Source: RYN-230 sp963713815 (GTDB taxonomy: Bacteria > Actinomycetota > Actinomycetes > Streptosporangiales > Streptosporangiaceae). Taken from it: 64,000 nucleotides of DNA. The DNA lies in contig CAVQNH010000032.1 in the NCBI GenBank assembly GCA_963713815.1, forward strand, positions 526,875 through 590,874, read 5' to 3'. Positions 8,855 to 16,966 of the stretch are shown here, piece after piece. Each line of letters starts with the position of its first letter. Positions within the stretch are counted from its first letter, which is position 1. Made by a program: the position numbers and the translations under genes. A model generated the notes under the pieces. It saw only the letters and a list, made by a program, of their open reading frames with translations. It made no database searches and had not been told where the DNA came from.

Positions 8855-8896
8855 TTGACCACGGGCAGCCTAGATTTGACCACGGGCAGCCTGGAT
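8855..8896. repeat. 21-bp tandem duplication
   Basis: TTGACCACGGGCAGCCT followed by AGAT (8855-8875) repeats as the same 17-mer followed by GGAT (8876-8896), with one mismatch. It lies just after the transporter stop. Short direct repeats of this kind occur at ends of some insertion sequences, but no transposase is nearby. Confidence 0.6.
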
Positions 8897-8974
8897 GACT
8901 AAGCCAGGATAGGGTTCCGCTGCCGAGTCACCGGCAGCGCCCTGAGAGCGGCCGCTTACAGAAAGGGACATGCT

Positions 8975-9406
8975 ATGGCTGCACTGATCACCGCCGCTGA
9001 CCTCGACATCGACACCACCACCGACCAGGGCCTGTTCGACTGGCTGCTGGCCAGCCTCCTCTTCGGACGCCCCGTGCCGCAAAAGACCGCCGCCACCGCA
9101 TTCCACCGGTTCAAGGAAGACGGCTGGGACACCCCGGCCCACTTCATCGCGGACGACCGCCACCAGCTCTGGCACGAGCTGTGGGAAGGCGACTATCACC
9201 GATTGAGTTCCGTCATGAGCGAAGAGCTGCCGGACGTGATGCGCGCCCTCATCGCGGATTACCACGGCTCCGTTGCTCTTCTGGTGCGCACGGCCAGCAC
9301 ACGGGAGGAAATCAGCGAGCGGCTGCAACGCTTCAAAGGCGTCGGCCCCAAGACAGCCGAGATTTTCCTCCGCGAAGTCCCCGACACGCTCATCGGCACC
9401 GCCTGA
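8975..9406 (+). CDS. HhH DNA glycosylase-like protein (endonuclease III superfamily)
   Basis: 143 residues starting after GAAAGGGAC. Near the C-terminus is a helix-hairpin-helix followed by a GPD-type segment, FKGVGPKTAEIFLREV (residues about 119-134), and the N-terminal half matches the helical repeat (FDWLLASLLFGRPVPQKTA, WHELWEGDYHRLS). Full-length actinobacterial relatives are about 180-200 residues. This one stops soon after the HhH and lacks the Fe-S cysteines. It may act in base excision repair or be a degenerate member. It stands alone, facing the FHA gene convergently. Confidence 0.68.
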   Translation: MAALITAADLDIDTTTDQGLFDWLLASLLFGRPVPQKTAATAFHRFKEDGWDTPAHFIADDRHQLWHELWEGDYHRLSSVMSEELPDVMRALIADYHGSVALLVRTASTREEISERLQRFKGVGPKTAEIFLREVPDTLIGTA

Positions 9407-9530
9407 AAGAGCGAACGGCGTCGGTCGGCCGGTCGGCCACAGCGTCGCCGCGAGCGCGGTCGCCGCGGTCACGATGTCGAGGGCATCCGCCGCCCCAGGC
9501 AGGGGGCCGCTGCTGCGAACGGAATCTCGC

Positions 9531-9980
9531 TCATGTCGACAGAACAGTCACGATGGTGTGCCCGATCGAGATCTTGTCGCCTTTCTTAAGCCGCTGGGCT
9601 GCGTGGATGCGGCGCCTGTTGAGCCAGGTGCCGTTGGTTGAACCGAGGTCTGCGACGTACCAAAGGCCGTGGGCTGTGGTGAAGCGGGCATGATGGTTGG
9701 AGGCGAATTCGTCGCTGATGACGAGCGTGCCCTGGCGCCCGGCGGTGAACTCGGAGTGGAAGTTGTAACTCTCGTCCCCGACCTGGACGAGCAGCGACTT
9801 TGCAGGAGCCGCCTCGGCGACAGTCTTCGTGGTCTGGCCGGCGACAACGGACACGGCGGCCAGCCAGGCTTGTTGCTCCTGCTCGGTGGTGTCCTCCCAG
9901 GCTGGGAGGGATCCGGGGTTGGCGCTGCGGTGGGCTTCGTAGGCAGCTTGCGCAAGGCGTTCAAGGCGGGTACTGGTCAC
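9531..9980 (-). CDS. FHA-domain protein
   Basis: 149 residues. The N-terminal 50 are helical (LAQAAYEAHRSAN, TTEQEQQAWLAAVSV). Residues about 63-147 are an FHA domain with the phosphothreonine-binding landmarks Gly81-Arg82, Ser94-x-x-His97 (SNHHARF) and Asn116-Gly117 (DLGSTNGTWLN). FHA domains bind phosphothreonine peptides. The gene starts 81 bp after the kinase stop on the same strand, so it is very likely the reader or substrate of that kinase. There are no membrane segments, and it is predicted cytoplasmic. Confidence 0.9.
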   Translation of the reverse strand: MTSTRLERLAQAAYEAHRSANPGSLPAWEDTTEQEQQAWLAAVSVVAGQTTKTVAEAAPAKSLLVQVGDESYNFHSEFTAGRQGTLVISDEFASNHHARFTTAHGLWYVADLGSTNGTWLNRRRIHAAQRLKKGDKISIGHTIVTVLST

Positions 9981-10061
9981 GTATCGATGATGCCAGAGCA
10001 GGATGCAGCAATGGTTGCCCGACCTGAGCCGCCGCGCCTGGAACGCAGCGAGATCGGCAGG

Positions 10062-12659
10062 TCAAAGGTCAGCGCGGATGTGACGCAGGGTGAGCTGCAT
10101 CTCAGCAGCAGTTGAGAAACGATCAACTCTGGCGGGGGCGCATGCCCTGATAAGAAACTCGGCAAGCTCAGGACTGAGATCAGGACGAATAGTCCTCGGG
10201 TCGATTACCGGTATGTTGACCATGGGCATCCCATTCGGGAACGGGTGATGGCCATCGCAGAGGAGCTGGTAAAGCAGCACGCCGACGGCGAACAGGTCGG
10301 TGGAGACGTCCCAGCGGATGTCGTCGGCGTCGGGTGGCTGATAGGGCGGCGTGCCTGACTGCGTGTGCACAGGGTCACCGACCCGGGAGGCAATGTTGAA
10401 GTCAAGCAGTTTCGCTCCGGTGCGGGTGAGCATCACGTTGAGCGGTTTGATGTCGCGGTGGACCAGCCCTTTGTCCTTCAGTTCCAGCCACTCGCGCGAT
10501 TCGGCTTCCGCCAGATCGCCTTCGCGACGTTTAGCATCCAGCTGCTTGAGGCGCGCCGAGTCAGGGTGAAAAGCGACGAGCGCGGCTAGCAGATCCAGTC
10601 CGACGTCCACTGCCTCCCGGTCGCGAAGGTGCTTCTTTCCGGTGGCGAAGTCGTGGAGTGACTCCCCGTCAATAAACTCGGTGATCAGATACCAGTCGCC
10701 GGAACTGGTCCGGCCGGCCCAGAGGACCTCTATCACGTTGGGATGATGGATCTTCCGGAGGGCGCCGATCTCGCGGCGTACCGCCGCATAGCCGGCGGCG
10801 TTATCGAACAGCTTGAGGGCTCGCTCCTCGCCCTCGACGTCATCGTGCACGCGATAGACCTTCGAAAAGCCGCCCCGCCCGATGGTGTCCAAGATCTCGA
10901 AGCGGCCCTCGAGGACGTCACCGACAGCGTAGTCAACGGCCTTGGCTCCAGCCGAGGATTGCACCTCTGCTGAATCAGGTTCGGGGAGAGCCTTGTTGCC
11001 GCTTGAGGACGGTGCAGCGGCCGATGCCCCGGGAAGACTGTTGCGCTCAGGAGATGTGGGCCGGCTGGTGCGCGTGCCTCCGGGGCGGCCAGCGGAGTCC
11101 GCCCGCACGTGCCGGATTCCGCCCACGGTGTACACCAGGCACGGATGCAGGACGAACGTGTCTACGTCGGGCGGGAAGTGAAACTCCTCGATGTCGCCCA
11201 TGGAGTAGAACCGGCGCCGCCCAGTCTCGTTGACGTATCCGAGCAAGCCGTTCTGCCACAGGACGGAGGCGAGGTCCGTCGGCTGCTCGAAGTGCAGATC
11301 CGCCACTTCCTGCAGAGCCTCGAGATCCGCACGCGAGAACCGGTCGACGCCGATCATCCGGACGAAGGAGCGAAGGTCCTCCTGTACGCCGGTGATGTAG
11401 GCCTGGGTGCTGGTGAACAATTCGGAGTAGTCGTGCAGCGCGGCGTTCTTCGGCATCAGGTCCGACGAGATCTGGTTGGCGCACTGGGCCAGTTGGGAGT
11501 CGCCGAACCGTTTGGCGCAGCGTTGAACCACCGCCTGGAGAGCCGCCGGCGGCAGGCCCTCGTGGCCAGCCTGCTTCTGCCGCAGGACCTCCTCGTTCAG
11601 CTCATTGCCGAGTGAGATGATGTCGCGCGGGATCAGCCTGGTGTGACCGAGCAGGTAGTCCTCGATCGTTTCCTCGCCATCGGGTCCCGGCCAGCGGCCG
11701 TTGACGCCGAGCCAGTCGCCGATCGTGGGCGGACCAGTGGCGGCGCGTCGCATCAGCAGCGACGGCGGCAGCCGCCGCAGCTTTTGCTGGAGCAGATAGA
11801 GCAACGAGCCCCGGTCCCAGGTCAGCACGCGGATGTGCGGTTCGTTGTAGTACCGCGGCGCATGTTCTGACCGGTACACCGACGACATGACGATGTCGCG
11901 GATGCACACGACGACATGCAGGCGGCCGCCCAGCCTGGGGTCCCGGAGCAGCCGCATGACCTGATAGAACAGCCCTTCCTGGCACTTCAGCCAGTACATC
12001 GGGGCGTGGCTGAACTCTTCGTCCACCGCGTCGAGGTAGAAATAGATCGGCTTGCACTGGCCGACAACCTCGCCCAGCAGATCCTCGAGGTCGTCCCAGA
12101 GCGGATCGTCGAGGTACGTGGACAGCTGATGGGCGGTCTGCTGCTGATTAATGATGTCGCGCACCTGGCTATAGATCGTCCGGGGCCGGCGGAAGTCGTC
12201 GAGCAGTCGCGCGTACGAGTGCTCGATCTCGTCGGCCTGCTCGTCGCGCAACTGCTGACGCAACTCGGGATGTCGCAGCAGGTGCGAGGCCAGCGCGCGC
12301 ATGATCGCGCGCTCCCAGATCTGCATCCACTTCTCGACCAGGACACGGTCTGAGAACCACTGGCACGCCTTCACCACAACTTCGGTCTTCGGCAGGCTCT
12401 GCTGCGGCAGATCGGCGTAGACGGAGTCCTGATGGGACTGGAAGTCCTGAAGGCGGCGCAGGTAGACCGTCTTGCCCGCGCCGAGCTTCCCCACGATGAC
12501 CCGCACCATGGAGTCGTTCGCCCGGGTCGCGAGGTGGCCAAATCCCAGTTCGCCGGCGAAGTTGACGAACTCGCTGATGACATCCTCGAGGTCGGCTCGT
12601 GACCCGTCCGGATTGCCAAACGGCCCCACAGGGTCGAGCCGACGCCGCCTCTTGCCCAT
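10062..12659 (-). CDS. P-loop ATPase fused to a C-terminal Ser/Thr protein kinase
   Basis: 865 residues from the ATG at 12659, which has GGGGGAGAAG upstream; the frame is open further upstream, but that part looks non-coding and overlaps the tRNA-like piece. A Walker A GKLGAGKT is at 57-64, and a Walker B-like YFYLDAVDEEF is near 195-205. A helical and winged middle region runs to about 540, followed by a low-complexity Pro/Ser linker. The kinase domain starts near 580: glycine loop GRGGFSKVY at 594, Lys616, HRDIKPLN at 734, and DFN at 753 in place of the usual DFG. The segment before HRD is unusually long. There are no membrane helices. The fusion resembles STAND-like regulatory or defence kinases. 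The neighbouring FHA gene is the likely partner. Confidence 0.86.
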   Translation of the reverse strand: MGKRRRRLDPVGPFGNPDGSRADLEDVISEFVNFAGELGFGHLATRANDSMVRVIVGKLGAGKTVYLRRLQDFQSHQDSVYADLPQQSLPKTEVVVKACQWFSDRVLVEKWMQIWERAIMRALASHLLRHPELRQQLRDEQADEIEHSYARLLDDFRRPRTIYSQVRDIINQQQTAHQLSTYLDDPLWDDLEDLLGEVVGQCKPIYFYLDAVDEEFSHAPMYWLKCQEGLFYQVMRLLRDPRLGGRLHVVVCIRDIVMSSVYRSEHAPRYYNEPHIRVLTWDRGSLLYLLQQKLRRLPPSLLMRRAATGPPTIGDWLGVNGRWPGPDGEETIEDYLLGHTRLIPRDIISLGNELNEEVLRQKQAGHEGLPPAALQAVVQRCAKRFGDSQLAQCANQISSDLMPKNAALHDYSELFTSTQAYITGVQEDLRSFVRMIGVDRFSRADLEALQEVADLHFEQPTDLASVLWQNGLLGYVNETGRRRFYSMGDIEEFHFPPDVDTFVLHPCLVYTVGGIRHVRADSAGRPGGTRTSRPTSPERNSLPGASAAAPSSSGNKALPEPDSAEVQSSAGAKAVDYAVGDVLEGRFEILDTIGRGGFSKVYRVHDDVEGEERALKLFDNAAGYAAVRREIGALRKIHHPNVIEVLWAGRTSSGDWYLITEFIDGESLHDFATGKKHLRDREAVDVGLDLLAALVAFHPDSARLKQLDAKRREGDLAEAESREWLELKDKGLVHRDIKPLNVMLTRTGAKLLDFNIASRVGDPVHTQSGTPPYQPPDADDIRWDVSTDLFAVGVLLYQLLCDGHHPFPNGMPMVNIPVIDPRTIRPDLSPELAEFLIRACAPARVDRFSTAAEMQLTLRHIRADL

Positions 12660-12820
12660 CTTCTCCCCCAACCCGGATCGTAGCCCCCCCAGTCGAGAAA
12701 GAGCCAGCAGAGCGTCGGCTGAGCCTGATTCGGCTAACCGGGAAATACATCGTGCCGCCGCACTGCTGTGCCTCGCTGCTGTACTCGGCGCCTGGACCTT
12801 CCAATTGTGTCTCTGACCAG

Positions 12821-12860
12821 CGGAGCTGGGGGGACTCGAATCCCTGGCCTCCTGCATGCC
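12821..12860 (-). tRNA. 3' tRNA-like fragment, candidate attachment-site remnant
   Basis: On the minus strand the 40 bases read like the 3' half of a tRNA: an anticodon-stem 3' side (GCATGCAGG), a variable AGGCC, then a T-arm CAGGGATTCGAGTCCCCCC and an acceptor strand ending AGCTCCG, as in alanine-type tRNAs or tmRNA ends. The 5' half is absent and there is no CCA. 3' tRNA ends are classic integrase att sites, and this one points at the kinase/FHA module. A chance resemblance is possible. Confidence 0.5.
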
Positions 12861-13193
12861 TTTGAATCTTGGCATAATGCGGGGGCTGGCCGCCATGGCC
12901 CGCGAGTTCGATGAGCCCTTCCATTCAGTCGAGGGCGGGCGTGTCCTCCTGGCTGTGTCAGTGACGTGGCCTGACGATGAGCCCCGAGGAAAGGTGGCTC
13001 GCGAAAAGGCCACGCGATCACTGACACTGCCAGGGTGCCCGCAAACTGGATGGCGGGAAGCCGTCCCGCTGGCGGCTGGTCAATGATGAACTGGCCGATC
13101 AGCTGCTCGGCAAGGCCAGATTGAGACGGGCGTGTGAAGCGGGCGATGGCGTGGTGCCAGCCCGCCCGATCGCCGTCCTGGCAAGATAGCGGC
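12861..13193. other. Intergenic stretch without a convincing gene
   Basis: About 330 bp between the tRNA-like fragment and the VOC gene. Open frames here have no ribosome sites or family signals. A hybrid AT-richer segment (TTTGAATCTTGGCATAATGC) lies at the border of the tRNA-like piece. Confidence 0.5.
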
Positions 13194-13547
13194 ATGGAAC
13201 GTGTGATTGGAATCGGGGGATACTTCATGCGGGCCGCCGACCCGGCGGCCCTGGGCGCGTGGTACCGCGATTGCCTGGGCCTGGACGCCGATGAGAACGG
13301 CCTGTGGCGTCAGGAAGCCGGGGTGACGGTGTTCGCGACGTTCGAGTCCGAGACTGACTACTTCGGGTCCCGCGCCCAGCAGACCATGCTCAACTTCCGG
13401 GTCCGCGACCTGGATGCGATGCTCGCGCAATTGCGCGCCCAGGGAGCGGACGTGGCTAAAGAGACGCAGGAGATGGAGGGCGTCGGCCGATTCGGCTGGG
13501 TCACCGATCCCGAGGGCAATCGGGTCGAGCTGTGGCAGCCCGCCTGA
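13194..13547 (+). CDS. VOC-family (glyoxalase/bleomycin-resistance-like) protein
   Basis: 117 residues from the ATG at 13194. The fold pattern is clear: IGGYFMRAADPAALGAWYRDCLGL at the start and the closing strand GRFGWVTDPEGNRVELWQP. The metal-site glutamate of glyoxalase-type members is present as Glu in VELWQ, but the substrate is unknown; many actinobacterial VOC proteins act in resistance or secondary metabolism. The ribosome site is weak. An in-frame ATG 60 bases upstream is possible, but the family N-terminus fits 13194. Confidence 0.82.
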   Translation: MERVIGIGGYFMRAADPAALGAWYRDCLGLDADENGLWRQEAGVTVFATFESETDYFGSRAQQTMLNFRVRDLDAMLAQLRAQGADVAKETQEMEGVGRFGWVTDPEGNRVELWQPA

Positions 13548-13616
13548 CCGCGTCCGTGAACGACCGCAGAACGACTCCAGCGCGGACGGCGCCCGCACCC
13601 CGCCGAATGAGACCAG

Positions 13617-13829
13617 TCATTGCGGCGGCGGCAGGAGCTGTACCTGGGTTATTTCCAGGTGGAGGCCGATGACCCGCTGGATAAGCCCGGACAGCGCGCA
13701 CTGATCGGGTAGCTCGGCGCGAAGGGTTGTCGCGCCTGCTCCCCGGATGACTTCGCAGTCGTCAAATTCCGCGCCCACCGCGGGGCCCGCCTGGCCCGTG
13801 AAGGTGATCTCATAGGTTCGTGACAGCAC
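13617..13829 (-). CDS. Orphan small protein, copy 1 of a dispersed 70-73 residue family
   Basis: 70 residues beginning SRTYEITFTGQAG, then EFDDCEV, TTLRAELPDQCALSGLIQRVIGL and a Pro-rich end. At least three other full copies exist in this window (29466-29687, 32370-32591, 34284-34502) and one 3' remnant (37783-37860). The predicted fold is beta-beta-beta-alpha-beta, somewhat ACT-like; that is inference from the pattern only. No catalytic residues stand out apart from an invariant Asp-Asp-Cys. It is divergent from LAL1, with the dyad at 13902 in the shared control region. Function unknown. Confidence 0.78.
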   Translation of the reverse strand: MLSRTYEITFTGQAGPAVGAEFDDCEVIRGAGATTLRAELPDQCALSGLIQRVIGLHLEITQVQLLPPPQ

Positions 13830-13901
13830 CCGGACTCGCTCCCTTCAGCCGGCTGGTTGATGATTTGCGGTTAGCGTGCCCGGTGGCCCAGGGCGGTGTC
13901 C

Positions 13902-13919
13902 TCACCCTGCCCAGGGTGA
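13902..13919. promoter_or_regulatory. Dyad operator candidate upstream of LAL1 and orphan copy 1
   Basis: TCACCCTG-CC-CAGGGTGA is a perfect palindrome with 8-bp arms. It is the best-formed of the regional TCACCC-N6-GGGTGA elements and lies 99 bp before the LAL1 start and 73 bp before the divergent small gene. Confidence 0.65.
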
Positions 13920-14017
13920 TTCGGCCTTGAAGCGAGGCCAGGGAGCGTGCACCCTACTGTCAGGGAGCCGTAGCGGCAGCGGTCGTTGCTGAGGCCGGCG
14001 ACTCAATCGGGGGACGC

Positions 14018-16654
14018 ATGGTGGCAGAGGACGCGGTAGCTGGGCGCGGCGCACGGGGCGCCCGGTTCGCGCTGGGGAAGTTCCGCCTGCCGCCGCTGCC
14101 TCCGACGCTGGTCACCAGATCTGGGCTGCATGACCGGCTGATGGCCGGGGCCGGCCAGCGCCTGACCGTAGTGGTGGGTTCGGCGGGTGCGGGCAAGAGC
14201 GTGCTGCTCTCCAGCTGGGCCGCGACGCGGGCCCCGCACGTCACCTCCTGGCTGTCCTGTGATGAGGGGGACGCGAATCCGGTCCGGTTCTGGACTGGGT
14301 TCATCGAGGCGCCCCGGGGGGCGGAGCCGGGGTTCGGCTCCGACGCGGCCGACCTGCTCGCGATGGACGGCGCCGTGTCACCAGATGTCACCGCGTCGAT
14401 CGCCAACGATGCCGCCAAGCTGCCAGCCGGGATGGCGATCGTGGTCGATGACTTCCACTACGCGGCCGCCGCGGTCTCGGGGACTATGACCGATCTGGTG
14501 GAACGCTGGCCAGGCGACGCGGCCCAGCTGGTGCTGGCCAGCCGCCTTGACCCTGCGCTGCGGCTGCACCGGCTGCGGATGGCCGGCGAGCTATGCGAGC
14601 TCCGCGACGGTGACCTGCATTTCTCGCTCGCCGAAAGCCGCGACTTCCTGGCCAATTTCGGCGTCGATATCACCGCCGGTGACGCGACCCTGCTGCACCA
14701 GCGAAGCGAGGGCTGGGCCGCGGCGCTGCAGATGGCCGCGCTGTCGCTGCGCGGCGCCACAGATCCGGCGCGGGCCGCGCGGGCGCTGGAGGTCCGCAGC
14801 CACGAGATCGCCGAGTACTTCACCTCGGAGGTCCTCGACCACCAGCCTCCCGAGGTGGCCCGGTTCATGCTTGACACGTCCATCCTGAGCGAGCTGACCG
14901 CGGACGCGTGCGCCGCCGTCACCGGGCGGCCGGACGCAGCGGCGCTGCTGCGCACTATCGATGCGGCCAGCCTGTTCCTGGTGCCGCTCGATGAGGACCG
15001 GACGAGCTTCCGCTATCACCATCTGGTGCGCCAGCTGCTGCGCGCCGAACTGCGGGCCAGGGACCGGACCCGTGAACAGGCCCTCCAGCTGCGGGCCGCC
15101 GAATGGTTCGAGTCGATGACCGACACCCGGCGTGCGGCGCGCCATTTCCTCTCGGCCCGGCAGGCCGACCGCGGTCTGGCCCTGCTGCAGGACCGGGTTG
15201 TGGCTGACTTCCTGCGCGACCCGGCACTGCCGCCGCCGCTGGACCTGAGCACGGTGCCTCCCTCGATGCTGGCCGATGCCCCAGACCGGCTGGTAGGCCT
15301 GGCCGTTGACCTGCTGCTGTCCGGAGATATCGCTCGCGCTGGCGAATACCTGGATCTGCTAGGGCACGTGCAGCCGTCGCCCCTGCCCGACTCGCAGCTG
15401 GCGGCCCGGTTCGCGATGGCGCAGTCCGTCCGCCACATGATGACCGGCCAGGTGGAGGAGGGGGTGAAAAATGCCCTGGCCGCTCGGGCCATACAGGAAC
15501 GAACGCAGGTGAGCGACGACTGGGTCGCCGGCGCCCCCATGATCCTCCTGCGTTCGTACACGTGGCTGGAAGACCTGCCGGGCGTTGAGCGCGAGGCGGC
15601 CGCCGCCCTCGCGAGCCCGGCGCTTTCCGAACCGGTCAAGCTGGTGCAGGTGCCCGGGGCGCAGGCGCTGGCCTGGCTCGAGTCCGGTCAGCTGGCGCAG
15701 GCCGCGGATGCCGCCCGGGCGGCCGCGCAGCAGGCTCAGCGGCTGGGATTCGAGCAGCATTTCTTCGCCGTGGATCATCTGCGTACCCTGGCCGGCCTCG
15801 CGCTGGAGAACCGGGATCTGGACACCGCCGAGCAGCTCACCGAGCACGCGCTGTCGATATCAGAGAACAGGCGGCGCCCGTTTGAGTTTCTCGCGCTGCT
15901 CGACCGGGCGGCGATCTGGGCCGCCCGCGGTCAGATCCGCGATGCGCTGGGCACTGTCGAGACGGCCCGCCTGATCCTGCCCGGGAGCGGGTCTGTGCTG
16001 CTGGGCCGGGCTGATGAATTGGAGGCGCTGCTTCGCCTGTCCGTGGGCGACCTGCGAACTCCCGCTGAGTTGGCCGATGGGCTGCCCGCAGCTCGCCGCA
16101 GCCTAATGCTGGCCAGGATCGCGCTGGCCTCCGGCGACCACCAGCAGGCGCAGAAACTTCTGCAGGCGCTGTCGCTGGCTGACCTGACCCCGCGGCGTGC
16201 CCTGGTGCGCCAGGTACTCCTGGCCGCTACCGCGGTCGAGCGCGCCGACCCCCTCTCGGCGAACCTGATCGCCGGTGTGCTGGACGCCGCCCGCCACCGG
16301 GGCTTCCTCAACACGGTGGTCACGACCGCACCCCAGGTGACGAGCTACCTCGCCGGGCATCCGGCCCAGCTGCGGCAGGATCCGTTCACCCAGCAGCTCA
16401 TCGGCGCGGCTCTCGAGGTACGCGCGGCCCAGACCGATGCCTCCCGGCCCGGTCGCGGGCTGCCCGAGCCGCTGACCACGGCCGAGCTGCGCGTCCTGAA
16501 GCTCCTGCCGACCAGCACTTACCCGCAGATGGCCGCCACCCTCTACATTTCACGCAACACGGTCAAGACCCATCTGCGCTCGGTCTACCAGAAACTCGGC
16601 GTGGCATCACGCTCGGAAGCTATCGAGCGAGCCGTCGACCTGCGGCTGCTCTAA
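14018..16654 (+). CDS. LAL-type (LuxR/MalT) ATPase transcription regulator 1
   Basis: 878 residues. It has the MalT-like architecture: Walker A GSAGAGKS at 54-61 and Walker B IVVDDFH near 147, then a long helical sensor and TPR-like region. A C-terminal LuxR HTH spans about 818-878 (TAELRVLKLLPTSTY, ISRNTVKTHLRSVYQKLGV). Such proteins bind an inducer with ATP and activate transcription. The HTH matches that of LAL3 (38072-40711) at 53 of 60 positions, so both probably read the same operator. A perfect dyad lies 99 bp upstream. Ligand unknown. Confidence 0.92.
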   Translation: MVAEDAVAGRGARGARFALGKFRLPPLPPTLVTRSGLHDRLMAGAGQRLTVVVGSAGAGKSVLLSSWAATRAPHVTSWLSCDEGDANPVRFWTGFIEAPRGAEPGFGSDAADLLAMDGAVSPDVTASIANDAAKLPAGMAIVVDDFHYAAAAVSGTMTDLVERWPGDAAQLVLASRLDPALRLHRLRMAGELCELRDGDLHFSLAESRDFLANFGVDITAGDATLLHQRSEGWAAALQMAALSLRGATDPARAARALEVRSHEIAEYFTSEVLDHQPPEVARFMLDTSILSELTADACAAVTGRPDAAALLRTIDAASLFLVPLDEDRTSFRYHHLVRQLLRAELRARDRTREQALQLRAAEWFESMTDTRRAARHFLSARQADRGLALLQDRVVADFLRDPALPPPLDLSTVPPSMLADAPDRLVGLAVDLLLSGDIARAGEYLDLLGHVQPSPLPDSQLAARFAMAQSVRHMMTGQVEEGVKNALAARAIQERTQVSDDWVAGAPMILLRSYTWLEDLPGVEREAAAALASPALSEPVKLVQVPGAQALAWLESGQLAQAADAARAAAQQAQRLGFEQHFFAVDHLRTLAGLALENRDLDTAEQLTEHALSISENRRRPFEFLALLDRAAIWAARGQIRDALGTVETARLILPGSGSVLLGRADELEALLRLSVGDLRTPAELADGLPAARRSLMLARIALASGDHQQAQKLLQALSLADLTPRRALVRQVLLAATAVERADPLSANLIAGVLDAARHRGFLNTVVTTAPQVTSYLAGHPAQLRQDPFTQQLIGAALEVRAAQTDASRPGRGLPEPLTTAELRVLKLLPTSTYPQMAATLYISRNTVKTHLRSVYQKLGVASRSEAIERAVDLRLL

Positions 16655-16741
16655 GACCATCCCCGCCGCCTGCCCGGCCCTGCCGCGGCTCGCCGCGACG
16701 GCAACGCAGCTATCCCCCGCGAGCCCTCCTGGGGCGAGGAA

Positions 16742-16759
16742 TCACCCTGAGCAGGGTGG
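16742..16759. promoter_or_regulatory. Dyad operator candidate upstream of LAL2
   Basis: TCACCCTG-AG-CAGGGTGG, one mismatch from a perfect dyad, followed by GGACACC as at other copies. It lies 71 bp before the short leader frame at 16830 and 208 bp before LAL2. Confidence 0.6.
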
Positions 16760-16829
16760 GGACACCTCAAGCCGGCTGGAACAGGGTGAGGGAGTCGAAA
16801 GTTCGCGACTCTGACCCCAGGAGGTCCAG

Positions 16830-16934
16830 ATGACATCGGCCACCACCACGCCAGCGCAAGGCGCGGGTGGGCACCGCGCAGCAGCCGCCAGAACCTCGCC
16901 GCCTAGCAGGTCAGCGGCCTTGGTTAGGGGTTGA
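16830..16934 (+). CDS. Possible 34-residue leader peptide before LAL2
   Basis: An AGGAGG ribosome site five bases upstream of an ATG opens a 34-codon frame (MTSATTTPAQGAGGHRAAA and on, Ala/Arg/Ser-rich) ending 32 bp before LAL2. The ribosome site is better than that of most real genes here. It could be a leader, a remnant, or a chance frame. It shows no known attenuator structure. Confidence 0.38.
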   Translation: MTSATTTPAQGAGGHRAAAARTSPPSRSAALVRG

Positions 16935-16966
16935 CTCCGGTGGCGTACCGATGGGAGCAGAGGTAG

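Noticed and set aside
12660..13013. N-terminal extension of the ATPase-kinase protein by about 118 codons
   Set aside because: It runs through the tRNA-like fragment, has no ribosome site and reads as low-complexity; the ATG at 12659 has GGGGGAGAAG upstream.
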